Source: Dermanyssus gallinae | Taxonomy: Eukaryota; Arthropoda; Arachnida; Mesostigmata; Dermanyssidae | Assembly: GCA_003439945.1 (NCBI GenBank) | Contig: QVRM01006564.1 | Span: forward strand, 842,851-906,850 | Direction of reading: 5' to 3' | Length of the DNA: 64,000 nt | Shown: positions 1-11,664 of the stretch, in pieces | Position numbering within the stretch: the first letter of the stretch is position 1 | Layout of the letters: each line of letters begins with the position of its first letter | The notes under the pieces: generated by a model | What the model was told of the DNA's origin: nothing | Database searches by the model: none | The model's input: the letters and a program-made list of their open reading frames with translations, nothing else | Translations under genes and position numbers: made by a program

Positions 1-700
1 GACACGCATCACTCGGCCAGCAGAGTGACTCGCTCCGGCGGGCAGAAGCTAACGTGTGTAAGTGGACTCACATGCGTAGGCATCACGCTGACCCCGTCAG
101 TCAAGATGTTTGCTGTGCGTATTGAACAGAAAAAGGCACGGAAAGCAATTGTTGCTTCCACAGCACTTTAGAGCTTGCGGGTGCCTTTAGCCTAGACGAC
201 GCTAGCCCTTTTCGATATGAACATAGTACCAATTGCTTTAAATCGTGCTCAGCTCCTATAGGCGCAGCCAGGTGTCGTGGTATCAAAAGATACCTGACCT
301 CACAAAGCCTACCTTTCTGAAGGTGGTGCTAGGCTTACAAACTTCCGCAAACGAGATGGAAGTCAACATTGGCACCAAGCGTTGCAGGCAATGACACAAG
401 TACAATGACAACAATAATACCGATTACGAAATGGAAACATACAAGTGACTCGATATTGAGTTTGGAAATCGGTACGAGAGTGACAGTGTCATCAAAGTGT
501 CTGCTGTGAAATGTAGAGTCCATAAATAGTCTGTGCTGAACATCAGGAGAGGACATGTTTAGTGAATATGACATAATATTTTTAACCGAGATATTTAAAA
601 CAGATTTTAAACGTACATCCTTTTTAAGGCACAACATGTTTCATGGAATAGCGGCTATATCAGACGGCCGGGGACTATCAAAATAGGGCGTATGCATAGG
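1..700. other. Leading flank, no recognised gene
   Basis: No coding frame here resembles a known family. The short open frames (for example 101-286 and 335-637 on the minus strand) have no recognisable domain and no splice context. The right part may hold the truncated 5' side of the retrotransposon that becomes recognisable after about 700. Confidence 0.4.
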
Positions 701-3430
701 CGTGCGAACGGAGGAGCATGCCAAAGCTCCTTCGTAGCACCGCCAGGCAGATAATGTTAGAATTAATCGATTACTATCTCATATGTGTTTATAGCCCACT
801 AGAGCGGACCGTCCATCAAATAGTACAGGACATAGGTGAATGCATGGAAATCTGCACAAATTTAGATAAAAATGTAATTATAGGTGGCGATTTTAACTGA
901 TTTGACAAACGAAAATGCCAGACAAAATAGTTTTAAAACTGCTGTCAACGAACTTGGATTAAGCATTCATAATAATTGTAATGACCCAGCATATTTTAGC
1001 TGGAACGGATACAGCGCGGTCGACATTGTATTATCATGGATACCACAGGCTGTCAAAGCCATCTTTGATCCTACCGTAATACCGTCGGCACACCGTAAGC
1101 AATGTCAAATAGAGTTCGAGTTACACCGAAGACGAGGAATGGCCACACCTTTAATCATTTAACCCTCTCGCTCACTGGATGTCCACATGCTGGAACAAGC
1201 ACTACAATTAGCCTACGGCACAGACGACATAAACTATATTGAAAAAGCGATTAAGTGGTCTATTCACATATCCGCAAAACTAAAGCACGTGAGACTGCAG
1301 AGACACAAGCCGTGGTTCGACAAAGAATGTCGACAAATAAAGCAAGTGATCTATCTGTACAAACCCACAACATCAACTGAACTCCTACAGCTGGCCGAAT
1401 TCAAACGAATATGTAGAAATATGGAGAAAGAATTGAGACAACACTACGAGGAACAACAGCGCATTAGGCTCATTTCGGCAAGCGTGCAGAAACCGTGGCT
1501 ACTTCATCCAAGGAGACCAGTGCCTTCAAACCCGCTGATAAATGACTAAAAGTGGGTAGCCCACTTTACAAATATTTTAACGAGAGACGTTATATTGCCA
1601 GATCAGGACCCTTTAGAAGAAATTGTTGATTTCACTGAAGACGAAGTCAAAGCCGCAATTTTATCGAAGCAAAACGGAAAATCAGCAGGACCTGATCGTA
1701 TTCTTAATGAACATCTGAAGGCTAACATCGACGCTTTATGCCCTATTGTGACAGAACTTTACAATTAGTGTGTTCGACAAGGAAAACTCCCTGATGAATG
1801 GCGAAAGAGCTACATACAGCCTATAATTAAGCGAAAGGGGGATGCAACTGAACCAAAGAATTATTAAGGCATCGCACTTACAAGCGTCCTTTACAAGATA
1901 TTAACGTCGCTCATTGTTGGTCGATTGTACTCCTACGTAGAAGACAGAATCCCAGCAGAACAATACGGTTTTTTAGAGAGGCGATCGACGTCAGATGCAG
2001 TTGAATTTGTTTTAAACCATGTATTAAACCGCCGTTCTAACAAGAAAATGACATAAGCTGCATTTATTGATTTTCAAACCGCTTTCGATTGCCTGCCAAG
2101 GGACCGTTTATTAGACACGCTTCGCACAACATGCCCCCTTTTTAACCTCGTTCATAATATTTTAGCGCACAATATAATTTGGGTCAAAAACGGCGACCAC
2201 TATGTACGAACGCCCGTAACACGAACTATTGGGGTAGCCCAAGGAGACTCAGCTAGTCCATTTGTTTTTATCTTATATATAACTGGACTCGCAGACTTAC
2301 TGCGTAATCTTAACGCCCATTTTGCATTTTATGCCGACGACATAGTCATTTTAGCAAAATCTCGTAAGCATCTGCAATTTTACCTTAACGAAACTGCGAA
2401 ATGGTGCGAAGAGAACAAGATCAAGATTAACGCCGAAAAGTCAAAGGTCTTACGTTTTAGCAGATGAGGGTCATACGCGGCCAGGGATTATGGTCTATCA
2501 GTTAATGGAAAACCACTTAAATTAGTTCGCCATTTCTCTTATTTAGGCGTCACACTAGCACTACTCTCTTTAGCAGACATATCGAGGAGATACAAGCAAA
2601 AGCTACTTCGGCAATGTTTTTGTTAGGCAAAATACATGAAGTGGACGTAAAAACAGCTATAAATTGCTTTAAATCAAAGTACTCCCTACTATAGTATACT
2701 GTCTTTCTACAATTGCACCATAGCTAAGCCATTTAAGTCTGGACAAGCTGAAGGCCTGCTTTGTTAAGCGTATATTACGGCTTCTAAAATGCGCATCGGC
2801 AAGACTTGCCTTAGAGATTTGTGGAGAGAAAACACTTATTGAAGACCTGGCACTGGTTTATAACACACCATTTACAGCGCACATTCTAGATTTATATCGA
2901 GTCTATAGAGAGAACAGGAATTTAAATTGTGTGGCGGAGAACTATACTGCTGGCCCAACCTTTTGTTCACAGAGATGGAAAAGAGCCATGCAAAAGAACC
3001 GTTCGCTAATCTGCCGAACAACTTGGCACGGGTATCGCCATCACATATGCATGAAGCCTAGCTGTTTTAATATTGAATATTCAGTTAATTGAGAGTAGTT
3101 CGAAGAAAAATGGCTGACATTATTATCTAGATCTATTATACATCGTATGGGCTTCTAAACTCAGAATAGAAGGGCTAGGCAGGGCGAATAGTTATAGAGT
3201 GGTGCGATGGATTTCATCATACTCTCTGTAGGACTGAAGGCTTCTGCGAGCCAAGTGACACATACATTTGTACATATTGTGATAGATTGTGTACAAGATG
3301 CCATGGTACTTAGTGTCACGCGGTAATGCACTAGCAGGACTGGCGCGGACATCTTTAAATGTTAATATTATATCTTATGTTTGTGCTTACCAAAGCTAAA
3401 GTTATAAAACATTTATATTGGATATAATTC
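700..3430 (+). mobile_element. Decayed non-LTR retrotransposon (endonuclease + reverse transcriptase)
   Basis: This is a LINE carrying an APE-type endonuclease, a reverse transcriptase and a C-terminal zinc knuckle. The endonuclease is seen at 718-1160: IIGGDFN at about 880-899, then after a frameshift a segment ending in SWNGYSAVDIVLS. The reverse transcriptase frame runs from about 1556 to 2600 with GKSAGPD, a GIALTS motif, FIDFQTAFD, GVAQGDSASPF and FYADDIVILA at about 2326-2355. That frame has four in-frame stops (1766-1768, 1865-1867, 2054-2056, 2465-2467) but no frameshift over about 900 bases. Near 3272-3315 a Cys-x2-Cys-x7-His-x3-Cys knuckle is readable, with one internal stop. The element is dead and 5' truncated. 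The C-terminal knuckle pattern matches the fragments at 20.3 kb and 28.3 kb, suggesting one family. Confidence 0.85.
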
Positions 3431-3444
3431 AAGATATTTACTCT

Positions 3445-4700
3445 TGCAACTTTTTTTTGAATACATGTTTATTGATTACATATATACAATCTGCAGAGTC
3501 TTACAGCAGAGACCAAATACACATGCATATATTTTACGCTTTAGACGTTTTTTCACATCCGATATGCCCACAAATGGTACATGCTTCGCTGACAATCACA
3601 TCAGTTGTCTCATGCTAACTTACGTCATTAGACCACTAGAATCGATACATTTTACCAGACGGACAATTTTGCTGTTAGCCATTTGGGTTGATAACACGTT
3701 TCTGCCATCACTAAGCTTAGTGACGGCCTTAATCATTTGTGGTCTTTTCATTTCGTATTTCCTGCACTCGGTTAGGATGTGTATAACGTCATCAAATTTG
3801 TTACACTTCTTTCTTTTGTAGCGCATCTCTGCAGCCTCGTCAGCTGCTTCGTTTCCTCGCATGTCAACTTGAGCTTTGAAATGGCCGGCGTAACAGAGAT
3901 GCACTGATGAGGTTGGAGTTTCGACCCAGTGAGTCTGCAGCTGTAGTGACTTCCAGCGCCGCTTTAAAGTCGCAGAAAATGACAGTGTTTTTGGGATTAT
4001 CGTCTTAAAGAGCGAATGCAAGCGCCTCATGCACTGCCACAATTTTTACAGTGATTGAACTCTGGCAGTTGCTGATATGTACCGCTATATTTGTCCCGGT
4101 TTCCAAGATGACAACTCCTGCTCCTCCAGCAAAACCTTGCTGCAAACCATCGCTGAACATCACTGACCAATCCTCCTTTGAGAGTAAGCTTATATGATGC
4201 CCAGCGGCAGTCTTCGTTAGGTTTAGATAGTTGCACATACATACGTTCAAGAGTTGACATATCAAAGAAATGTTTATAAGAAGCATGCATTCCGTCGCTC
4301 AGTTCTGGGATGTTCTTTAGGGAGGCCGCTGCTCTGGTATTTCTGCGTTCATCCTGGATTAGTCTCAGTAGCTTATTGCCACCTCTGGCCAATCTGATTG
4401 CTGCAACTAAGAGCTGTTTTCGTCAGAGCAAGACCCTTGGGGGTACCACGTCGGCCTTGGTGCATCAGGATATCCTACGATCTTGTATAAGGTTCACGGT
4501 TTCAAATGACGAATGAGTCATTAGACTTGTCACGTTGGCAGAGTCGTCATTTTTTGCGATAAATGCACACGCTAAACCTCTTTGTTTAGCTCAAAGATAA
4601 TATCAAATTTAGGTTGGATGGGTCCTGCAAGGTACTGTAGTGCGGTAGCTGAAATATGTATCTTCGTCTCTACCGGCGCTACTTCCAGGTTGCACCAAAA
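3445..4700 (-). mobile_element. 3' half of a second non-LTR retrotransposon with RNase H domain
   Basis: Read on the minus strand this is the C-terminal part of a LINE of a clade that carries RNase H. The segment at 4286-4005 contains SVMFSDGLQQGFAGGAGVVI, a typical first RNase H strand with its catalytic Asp, then VAVHEALAFAL. A frameshift follows, and the fold continues at 4042-3620 with QVDMRGNEAADEAAE, the RNase H third-acidic-residue region. Downstream a Cys-x2-Cys-x4-Cys segment lies near 3590-3550. An AATAAA-like signal (minus) and an A-run at about 3450-3458 mark the 3' end. Frames shift at least twice, so it is not functional. Its 3' end abuts the 3' end of the element at 700-3430, so the two lie tail to tail. 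Confidence 0.75.
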
Positions 4701-6097
4701 CGGTCATAGGTAGTTAGCAACTTTCGAATTTCCTAAAAGACGACTGCCTTAAGAAATTGGGCCACCGCGAGTTACATTTGTTAAACTCTCAGCGGCTAGC
4801 GCGAACTAATACAGACGTGGACCATAACCAATAGTTGACACCAATTACTTGAATATAATATTATTACAAAGTATTTTTGAAGTTAAGCCGTTTAGAAATT
4901 TGCTGTGGGAAGACCGGCGACGGCAGTGGAAACTTGGAGAGGTGTATGAAACTTTCTTGCAACGTCAAGTTCGGGAGGCTGGAAATTGGGGCGACCCGGG
5001 GGTGCAAGGGTGCACTTTAACGGTGAATGTAGAGGAGAGCAGAAAGCTGTAAAACCTTTGCAGACACTCTCCGCGCACTTAAGAGCCCACATCAGGTCGC
5101 ACGAGGCAAGCGTAAGCGTGCGCGGGGTTACCTAATACGAGGAGGAAGACAGTCAGGTACAATTCATTCGTATGTGAGTCGTTTTTTGGGCCAGCAGCAG
5201 CAATTCGCCAGAGAAGACCCACATGGGAACTTATTGTGTACAGAGCCAAGTCCGCTAAACTCAGCAGTGAAATGCAGCAAACTCGCTTCGCTGAAATACC
5301 CGCACGATTGACGGTTCTTCGCATACGAGATTTTGGGCTGGGCGGAACGCAGTATCACTGGCAACTTAATTTGCCAACTAAGCCATATGATGGCTTCCCT
5401 TTCGGATGATAAACATTCCGAGGAGTTCTTGCGCCGAAAGCTTTCGCTCGACACCCAACGCGGCAACGCCGCAACAACTCAGGCAACCCTGCGAAAACAG
5501 TCTGCGTTTACGTTTTTTTATTAAAAAAAAAACATCTTTGTGTATATAAGTCTGGGGATATTAACCTGGAACCTACGTATGTCTACCATCCCGAGTGCAC
5601 TGTAAGCTTGCGCGTTTTAAATGCATTTATTATAGGTCAGAAGTCATTCTTCTGGCGATTCTTTTTAATTACAAGCGTGCGGTAATATTAAACACATTAC
5701 CAAACAAAAACCAATTTATTGGTAAGATAAATCCTAAACTAGATATAACAACATGAATGGTGTCCCAGTATTGTAAATCTTACAAACGTTCATAACACTT
5801 ATTTAATAGCATCGGAATAATGTTGTGAAACATTTTTGAATTCCCAACGTGGGGGAGGGGCGACAATAAAATATCACATAGTGTATTTGTATACTCAGTT
5901 CACGTGGTTAATATCATTGGAGATGGTGTTTCAGCATACACTACCATGCTATTCTTAATTTTACCGCACAAAATTTATCATTTTATGTTCAGCACGTCCA
6001 ATCTATAGGCCATTCCGAGGAAGCTGCTTATGAAACTTGAAACTATGTAAAAAAAGGCTCATTGATGTAGTCAAAACATCACCATAACATGTACTCG
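4700..6097. other. Spacer, no recognised gene
   Basis: Several overlapping short open frames occur between 4850 and 5530 on both strands, none with a recognisable domain or good splice borders. From 5530 the sequence is AT-rich and closed in all frames. The left part may be 5' remains of the RNase H retrotransposon. Confidence 0.4.
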
Positions 6098-6103
6098 TTT
6101 ATT
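6098..6103 (-). terminator. Candidate polyadenylation signal for COX16
   Basis: AATAAA on the minus strand, about 220 bases downstream of the COX16 stop codon. It is the first good hexamer after the gene, but AT-rich DNA makes chance matches common. Confidence 0.4.
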
Positions 6104-6319
6104 AAATAAACCCCTGCTTATTTTGCATTGTGAGGCCGAATTACGGTATGTACTTTTGACTTTCCCCTATGGGAAAAAAATATATATATATATATATATA
6201 TATAATTGATTTCACTATACACTACACATTTTCGGAACTCGACTGTCTAGCGCGGTTGCGCTGCAAGTCGTGGACGCGGATAACTGTACATTTGCATCGC
6301 AACGAAGCGGTTATTAATG

Positions 6320-6585
6320 CTAAATCTCATTACGTCCCTCAGCCAGCTCACGTTGCTTGTTTTGCGCCTCGCGAAATCTTCTAGCTTTTTCTTTCATGGC
6401 TGCCACAAACTGTGTCTGGTCTTCCCATGGTCTCGGTCCGCGAATATTCTCCCAGTTGTCTGTGTCTAGATTTTTGATTTCCGTCTCGTAGATAACATCG
6501 ATGTTCACGTCGTCCGGACTCTTCATTGTAATGCCTAGAAGATTGTGCAGACGAACAATATTTATAGGAAATTATGAAGAGGAGC

Positions 6586-6675
<90 letters not shown>

Positions 6676-6699
6676 CGAAAAATAAATGTATATATTTAG

Positions 6700-6740
<41 letters not shown>

Positions 6741-7304
6741 TAGATTCTGTTTGACGGTACAGCATACAGCTAAAATGTAAATAGAGTCATGAATAACTAG
6801 ATTACAGCAGCAAATGAGTTCAGTAGCAGTTTATGCAACGCGATTTGTATGCAGCTCACCGCGTATGCTGGACTGCAGGGCAAAACTCCGTTGGGCCAAA
6901 TGCCCGTCGGTGGAACGACCTCGGAATTTCAGAGTAGATTTTAGAAAAGAAAAAACAAACAGACGACACTATTCTCGTCGGGCTCAGATGCCCACCTAAC
7001 CACATATACGTTCCTCCAGCCTTATCTGTTTGGCTTAATCACCGACTAACCCGACCCTCACGGATGTTACCATTCCATTTAAGCGTGGCGACGCACGCCG
7101 AGATGGCGGTAGCACACCGCCGATATTCTTACCATATTTTGCCGCTTCTTCGGGCGCAATGAATTCGTTCGAGCCGAATTCATACCTCAGCGAGGCGAAC
7201 TCTTTCAGTCCAAAAGAGCCTCCGACAACCAGACAAACGAAAGGAATTCCCAGTCGTACGAACTGCGTCTGGCTTAGGTACAGCTGAACGAGACGGTTAA
7301 TCAT
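6320..7304 (-). CDS. COX16: Cytochrome c oxidase assembly factor COX16, mitochondrial, 2 exons
   Basis: COX16 is a small inner-membrane protein needed for assembly of cytochrome c oxidase (copper site and COX2 maturation in the known family). Exon 1 is 7304..7133 and exon 2 is 6534..6320, giving 128 residues; human COX16 is 106. The donor reads GTAAGA at 7132 and the acceptor TTCTAG ends at 6535; the intron is in phase 1 and the join restores a Gly codon. One membrane segment (about residues 18-33) ends in VVGGSFGLKEFASLRYEF, a close match to the family's VGGSFGLREF block. The second family signature, DNWENIRGPRPWED, is at about residues 83-96. The frame can be extended upstream to a GTG, but the ATG at 7304 gives the N-terminus expected for the family. 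The intron carries the large (TA)n array at 6585-6738. The gene is divergent from mRpL32. Confidence 0.93.
6585..6738. repeat. Interrupted (TA)n array in COX16 intron
   Basis: About 150 bases of nearly pure TA dinucleotide with short interruptions near 6628 and 6671-6702. It lies between the two COX16 exons. A smaller array is at 6180-6204. Confidence 0.95.
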
Positions 7305-8645
7305 TTTCGTGTTGGCCACGCGGCTGCCGCGTTTTTGACGCTGTTGTTGTTGCCGCTGTTGTCAATGAATCATCTGTCAGCACGCAAAAGTGAAGTCATC
7401 TAGTCCAAAGCCGTGTGCGTAAATATACGGCTGCTGCAATATATAATAACATAACATAACATCACTTTTATTTCACATAAAAGGGTTGGTATCTATATAC
7501 ATACTTCTGTAAGACAATCGTGACTAATCACCAAATAGGCGAGCGCTATTTGGATTATCATGGGCCCATTTGGCCATACGCCAAGCAAACAGTCAGTTCA
7601 CGAATTCACCGCGGGCCACGGCTTTTGAGGTGATTGATCGTTGACACCTTAGGTTATTGGAGCGTACATCAAAAAAGTGTCCTAACAAGTCACATTTTCG
7701 TAATTGATGTAGAACAGATAAGTTGCACTGCATGAAAAGTGAGTCAATACTTGGAACAACGTCATCTAACACGCTGTGGGGGCACCTGATTCGCCCTGAT
7801 ATGATAATAAATAGCTTTTTTCTTTTTGTTTGCTAAATGGGTTAGACGTGAAGGGATTGATTGCCATACAGAAACGTCAAACGGTGAAGTGGTGTAAAGT
7901 AGCCGAGAGTCTGGTGAAGTGGCCGAGAATCTGGTGAAGTGGCCGAGAACCAACCAGCCCCAAGACTATCAAGTGAGAGAGTGGGGGGGGGGGGGGGGCG
8001 GAAGCGTTAGAAAGAAAACCAAGTTTCGCGCACTAGCTCGTCTCTAGCAAGTGAAGAGTTTCTCGCATTCATGAATTGCGTGTCGAGAGGATCGGGCTCT
8101 CTGCCAGAGAGAGACAGAGACAAACACTTGTATTTAATTTAGCACAAAATCACATAAACACTTGTGCCGCCCGCTTCGACACACGGCGGGACTGCTACAA
8201 TGCCGAAATATAGGTGCCACCGATTATTACGTAGTTTCTCGCTCTAATTTGTCGAGATTCCGTTCCATTCCGTCACTTTCGCCGAATTCGAACAAATGTT
8301 TGTCCTACCGAAACAAAATAGTGAGTAGCGTATTTCGAATGGTAACAGACGTACACACCACATGCAAGGACGCGAGTGCGCGGTTTTTGTATCATTTATG
8401 TTTACAGTCGGCGTAGTAGTAGTACTAGTAGTTTCCGTGTCTTATGCGTTAACTGACGGATGTCCCGGACTGTTTGGACCGAGTCGTCTGCCGTCTTGGT
8501 ATTCGAGCGTAGTTCGGCGTTCGGCGCTAGCAAAAGAGTTGCGCGCAGTGGTGGTGCCGTGTGTGAAATCGACTGGTAGATGAGCGACTTGATTTGATTT
8601 GCTTTGAGTGCAAGTCGTCAAAGTTAAAAGCTTAGTAGTATCGAC
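7305..8645. promoter_or_regulatory. Shared upstream region between COX16 and mRpL32
   Basis: This 1.34-kb spacer separates the two divergent mitochondrial-protein genes and must hold both promoters. It contains a G-run at 7983-7998 and a near-repeat (agtggccgagaatctggtga) around 7900-7945. No TATA element or named binding site stands out. The open frame at 8398-8583 starts with a hydrophobic valine run made by GTA repeats and is judged to be chance. Confidence 0.5.
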
Positions 8646-9750
8646 ATGAACCTGCTCCAACGGGTTGCGCTACGAGTGGCCAGGGTAAATAATGAACGAT
8701 CTAGCTTGATTTACTGCGAGTCCATCTAGGCTCTCCGGTGGTTTGATTCGATTCGATGCCGAAGAGCTCATTGATTGTTATGATACTGGATACACCAAAT
8801 AGGCAAACGACAATGTCGCCTTATTTCCATGCACCGTGATATACATTCATACAGCTGCATCGGCGGACGGCCAGACGCAGGAAGCAGCGCGGCCTAATTA
8901 GTAGTTCACCTTGCTTTGCCAATATACGCATGTGTTTACGTGCATTTAGTCACAAATATTTGTAGGTTTGACGTAGTAGCCAGGCCAAAATTGAGGTCAA
9001 CAAAGTTATTATATTATGATAAGACAGAGCTGAAATAAATTTTAACATTTATATATATATACACATACATATAAAGGGTGTAACAGAAATATTTATGAAG
9101 CGATATAAGGAATTGTAGAGCCCGTTTAAGCAAATATTTTTCCAACGAAACATAGTCTCTGAGAAGTCTTGTTTCGGAGTGGAAGTGAAATTACTTCAAT
9201 GTATGACACTGGTGTTTTTGCCCGATACCGGAGCACGACGGAGATGCGACATGGTCGTTTAGAACAGAATTCACAAAATTCGTTATTTTATTAGCTTTCA
9301 CACCAAATGCCTCAAAATCATTACCCTACAACCACCCATGGTGCTCAAAACTAGCACATTCAGGCAAACGCACATTTCATGATGATAATTTTGGTACCAT
9401 CGATCTATGGCAATGCGAGCTATGGTTGCGGAGTAATTAAGATTTGTCGAGATTATGTGCATGCATAAATTACTGTGAGGCGACGTTGCGTCTGTCGCGC
9501 GACACGTCGGCGGTAGTGAGCATCGCCAATTTTAGATTTTGTGCTCCTATGTCGGGCAAAAGTACCAGTGTCACAAAATGTAATAATTTCACTGTCACTC
9601 TGAAACAAGACGTCTCAGAGACCATGTTCCATTGGAAAAATTGTTTGCTTTAAGCTTTTTATTCCTTATATCGCTTCTAAAATATTTCTGTTACATACTG
9701 TTATTATATTTTATAAATACTAGTTATTATTTAAAAATTATTTACCCAGC

Positions 9751-9801
<51 letters not shown>

Positions 9802-11412
9802 CCGGGCAAGATGGCTTAGTGGCAAAGCCTTTGCCTTGCATTTGGGAAGACTGGGTTCGAGACCCTGACCGGCCAATCTTAAATTAGTTTGCATGGTTTC
9901 CAATTTAGACAAGGTAAATGCCGGAGTGGATTAAAAATTTGCCATGACATGAAAACACTGTACACGGGCAATACGGCCTTACGGAAAATCTAAACAAATA
10001 TATATAATTTGATTTCAGTATTAGAATGAACATGTAATTACGCCATGCACGCCAGCGGGCCATGAATCGCGTAGGTCTTCGAAGCAATTACATGTACATA
10101 CATATGCTTTGTGTCGATTTGCCGTATTTGCAGGAGCTTCGCTCGCTGGTTGAGGGGCCACCACCGATGCAACCGGCTCTCGCCGGCGTTTCGTATTCGG
10201 CCGACCAACGGCTGCGTGGCGCAGATTCATTGCGCTCTGCTGGCCAAAATGCAGAGCCGAGCTTCCTTGAAGATTTGCGCGACGGTTTCTTGCACGCCGT
10301 AGCAACAAAGCGTCGTTCCGCTGAGCGACGTGCATGGAGGAGAATCGGCATGCCTCAGTTTCAGGTAACGAAAACGCAAAAAAAAAACGCATCTATGCCT
10401 ATTGTTTTATTTTATGTATTTGCTCATTGTTTTTTAGCTCACGTGTGACGCGTGACATTGAATGAGCACCGTAGAGATTTAAAAAAAAACTATAGATTTT
10501 CGAACCAAAGATAAACGATCGATTCGAGTAGTAGTAGTAGTAGTGTCGAGCCCGGTGGCGTAGTGGCATAAGTCTGCGTCTCGCAACCGGAGGAAACACA
10601 TAGGTGCGCGGGTTCGAGCCCCACCGTTGCACATTTGTATTTATGGGATTTCGTCTATGAAGCAATGTGAAAAACAGTTCCGTGGACGTTAAATCTTGGC
10701 TGAGGGTCAGCCCGAAAACTTTACTTAGTAGTAGTAGTAGTAATGACGTCGTCGCTAGTTACGCAAACGGTGCCCACTGTCGGTTGTAATGTTTCGTTTT
10801 GTTTGATGTGCTTTTGTCATCATCATTATTTTTGATACCGCAAACTAGATCTATACAGATAGAAAGAAATCTATTTTGCTCGAATACTGCCGGGGCTCGA
10901 CCTGCGTAATAGTGACTTGCTCATGCCGCGAGCAGCTGAGTGTATAATTGTATAATATGTATGTATAATTTTTTAGAAAGGTTCTATTTATTAAGTGAGT
11001 TCGGATACACGTTAGATATGTATAAGCGTTGTTTTGGTCGTGATTAAATCGAGTACCTACATCGAGTATCGTTTTACTCTGTACCGTTTTTGGAGCTAAA
11101 TGATGAAGCGTACATTTTGCATTTCAGAGCAAACCGCGAACGGACTTGAAGGTCTGTGTCGAATGCGGCCACCGACATGAGGCCCACACGTTGTGTGGAC
11201 ACTGTTACTCGAAAATTCGCGTGGAGAGCGAGGCTATCCAGAAGGCTATGGTTGACTCGTTCGGCTGGACGCCAATCGAGCAGGACGTCGTCGTCAAGTA
11301 CCAGGGCGAGCAGGTCGAAGAGCAGGACCGCAACAAGAGAATCATCGAGATGCCCAAACAGAGGCCAAAGTTCTTCAGCAACAACTTGATGGAGAAGGGG
11401 AATCACTCCTAG
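8646..11412 (+). CDS. mRpL32: Mitochondrial large-subunit ribosomal protein bL32m, 3 exons
   Basis: This is a structural protein of the mitochondrial 39S subunit. Exons are 8646..8684, 10134..10364 and 11128..11412, all joined in phase 0, giving 184 residues (human MRPL32 is 188). Donors GTAAAT and GTAACG and acceptors TTTGCAG and TTTCAG fit the joins. Residues 1-20 (MNLLQRVALRVARELRS...) are basic and amphipathic, as expected for a mitochondrial presequence. A basic stretch KRRSAERRAWRR precedes the conserved core. The four-cysteine zinc site is C100, C103, C113 and C116 (CVECGH...LCGHC). The C-terminus has the family's EQDRNKRIIEMPKQRPKFF block. Intron 1 (1.45 kb) contains a long-TIR element and a SINE; intron 2 contains another SINE. 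A strong AATAAA lies at 11522. The first exon is only 13 codons, so the start rests on presequence character and a phase-consistent donor. Confidence 0.92.
9078..9696. mobile_element. Non-autonomous DNA element with long terminal inverted repeats
   Basis: The left arm, about 9080-9195, and the right arm, about 9590-9695, are imperfect inverted copies of each other over roughly 100 bases. Both begin (read inward) with TGTAACAGAAATATTT and share GAAGCGATATAAGGAAT and the GTCTCTGAGA/TCTCAGAGAC region. The middle 400 bases contain no transposase-like frame. This is the structure of a MITE or foldback element. The superfamily was not identified. It sits in intron 1 of mRpL32. Confidence 0.75.
9754..9800. 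repeat. (TA)n array adjoining SINE
   Basis: Pure TA dinucleotide directly abutting the 5' end of the SINE at 9801. Confidence 0.95.
9801..10010 (+). mobile_element. tRNA-derived SINE (type B) in mRpL32 intron 1
   Basis: An RNA polymerase III promoter is visible: box A TGGCTTAGTGGC at 9812-9823 and box B GGTTCGAGACC at 9854-9864, spaced as in a tRNA. The acceptor arms do not pair, so this is not a tRNA gene. A non-tRNA body follows (GACAAGGTAAATGCCGGAGT at about 9909) and ends in TA-rich sequence near 10005. Confidence 0.7.
10544..10741 (+). mobile_element. tRNA-derived SINE (type A) flanked by (TAG)n in mRpL32 intron 2
   Basis: Box A TGGCGTAGTGGC at 10556-10567 and box B GGTTCGAGCCC at 10611-10621 are seen. 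The body ends with CTTGGCTGAGGGTCAGCCCG near 10693-10712, then (TAG)n. The same triplet lies directly upstream at 10528-10543, so the element is bracketed by (GTA)n, either as target duplication or tail. The same 3' block recurs in MCM6 intron 3. Confidence 0.75.
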
Positions 11413-11521
11413 AAAATGCCTCTGCGATTGTACCCGGCGTAGCTGTGTGCAGTTGTATGTCACGCTTTTAGGTCAATATCGTATCATCGTCGAGCGTTGT
11501 ATGAGAATTGTTCATGGTTAA

Positions 11522-11527
11522 AATAAA
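11522..11527 (+). terminator. Polyadenylation signal of mRpL32
   Basis: AATAAA 110 bases after the stop codon, in a short AT-rich stretch. Position and sequence are as expected for the mRpL32 transcript end. Confidence 0.7.
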
Positions 11528-11610
11528 CACAGCATAGTTAAATTACGATGCATGTACTTTTTAGACGTAAGTGCCTCTTCTGTTATATGCTTTTTGTTAG
11601 GCGTCCCTCT

Positions 11611-11664
<54 letters not shown>

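Noticed and set aside
8398..8583. Small secreted protein upstream of mRpL32
   Set aside because: The hydrophobic run comes from (GTA)n; it lies where the mRpL32 5' UTR and promoter are expected.
9801..9876. Functional tRNA gene
   Set aside because: Box A and B are present but the acceptor stem does not pair and a SINE body follows.
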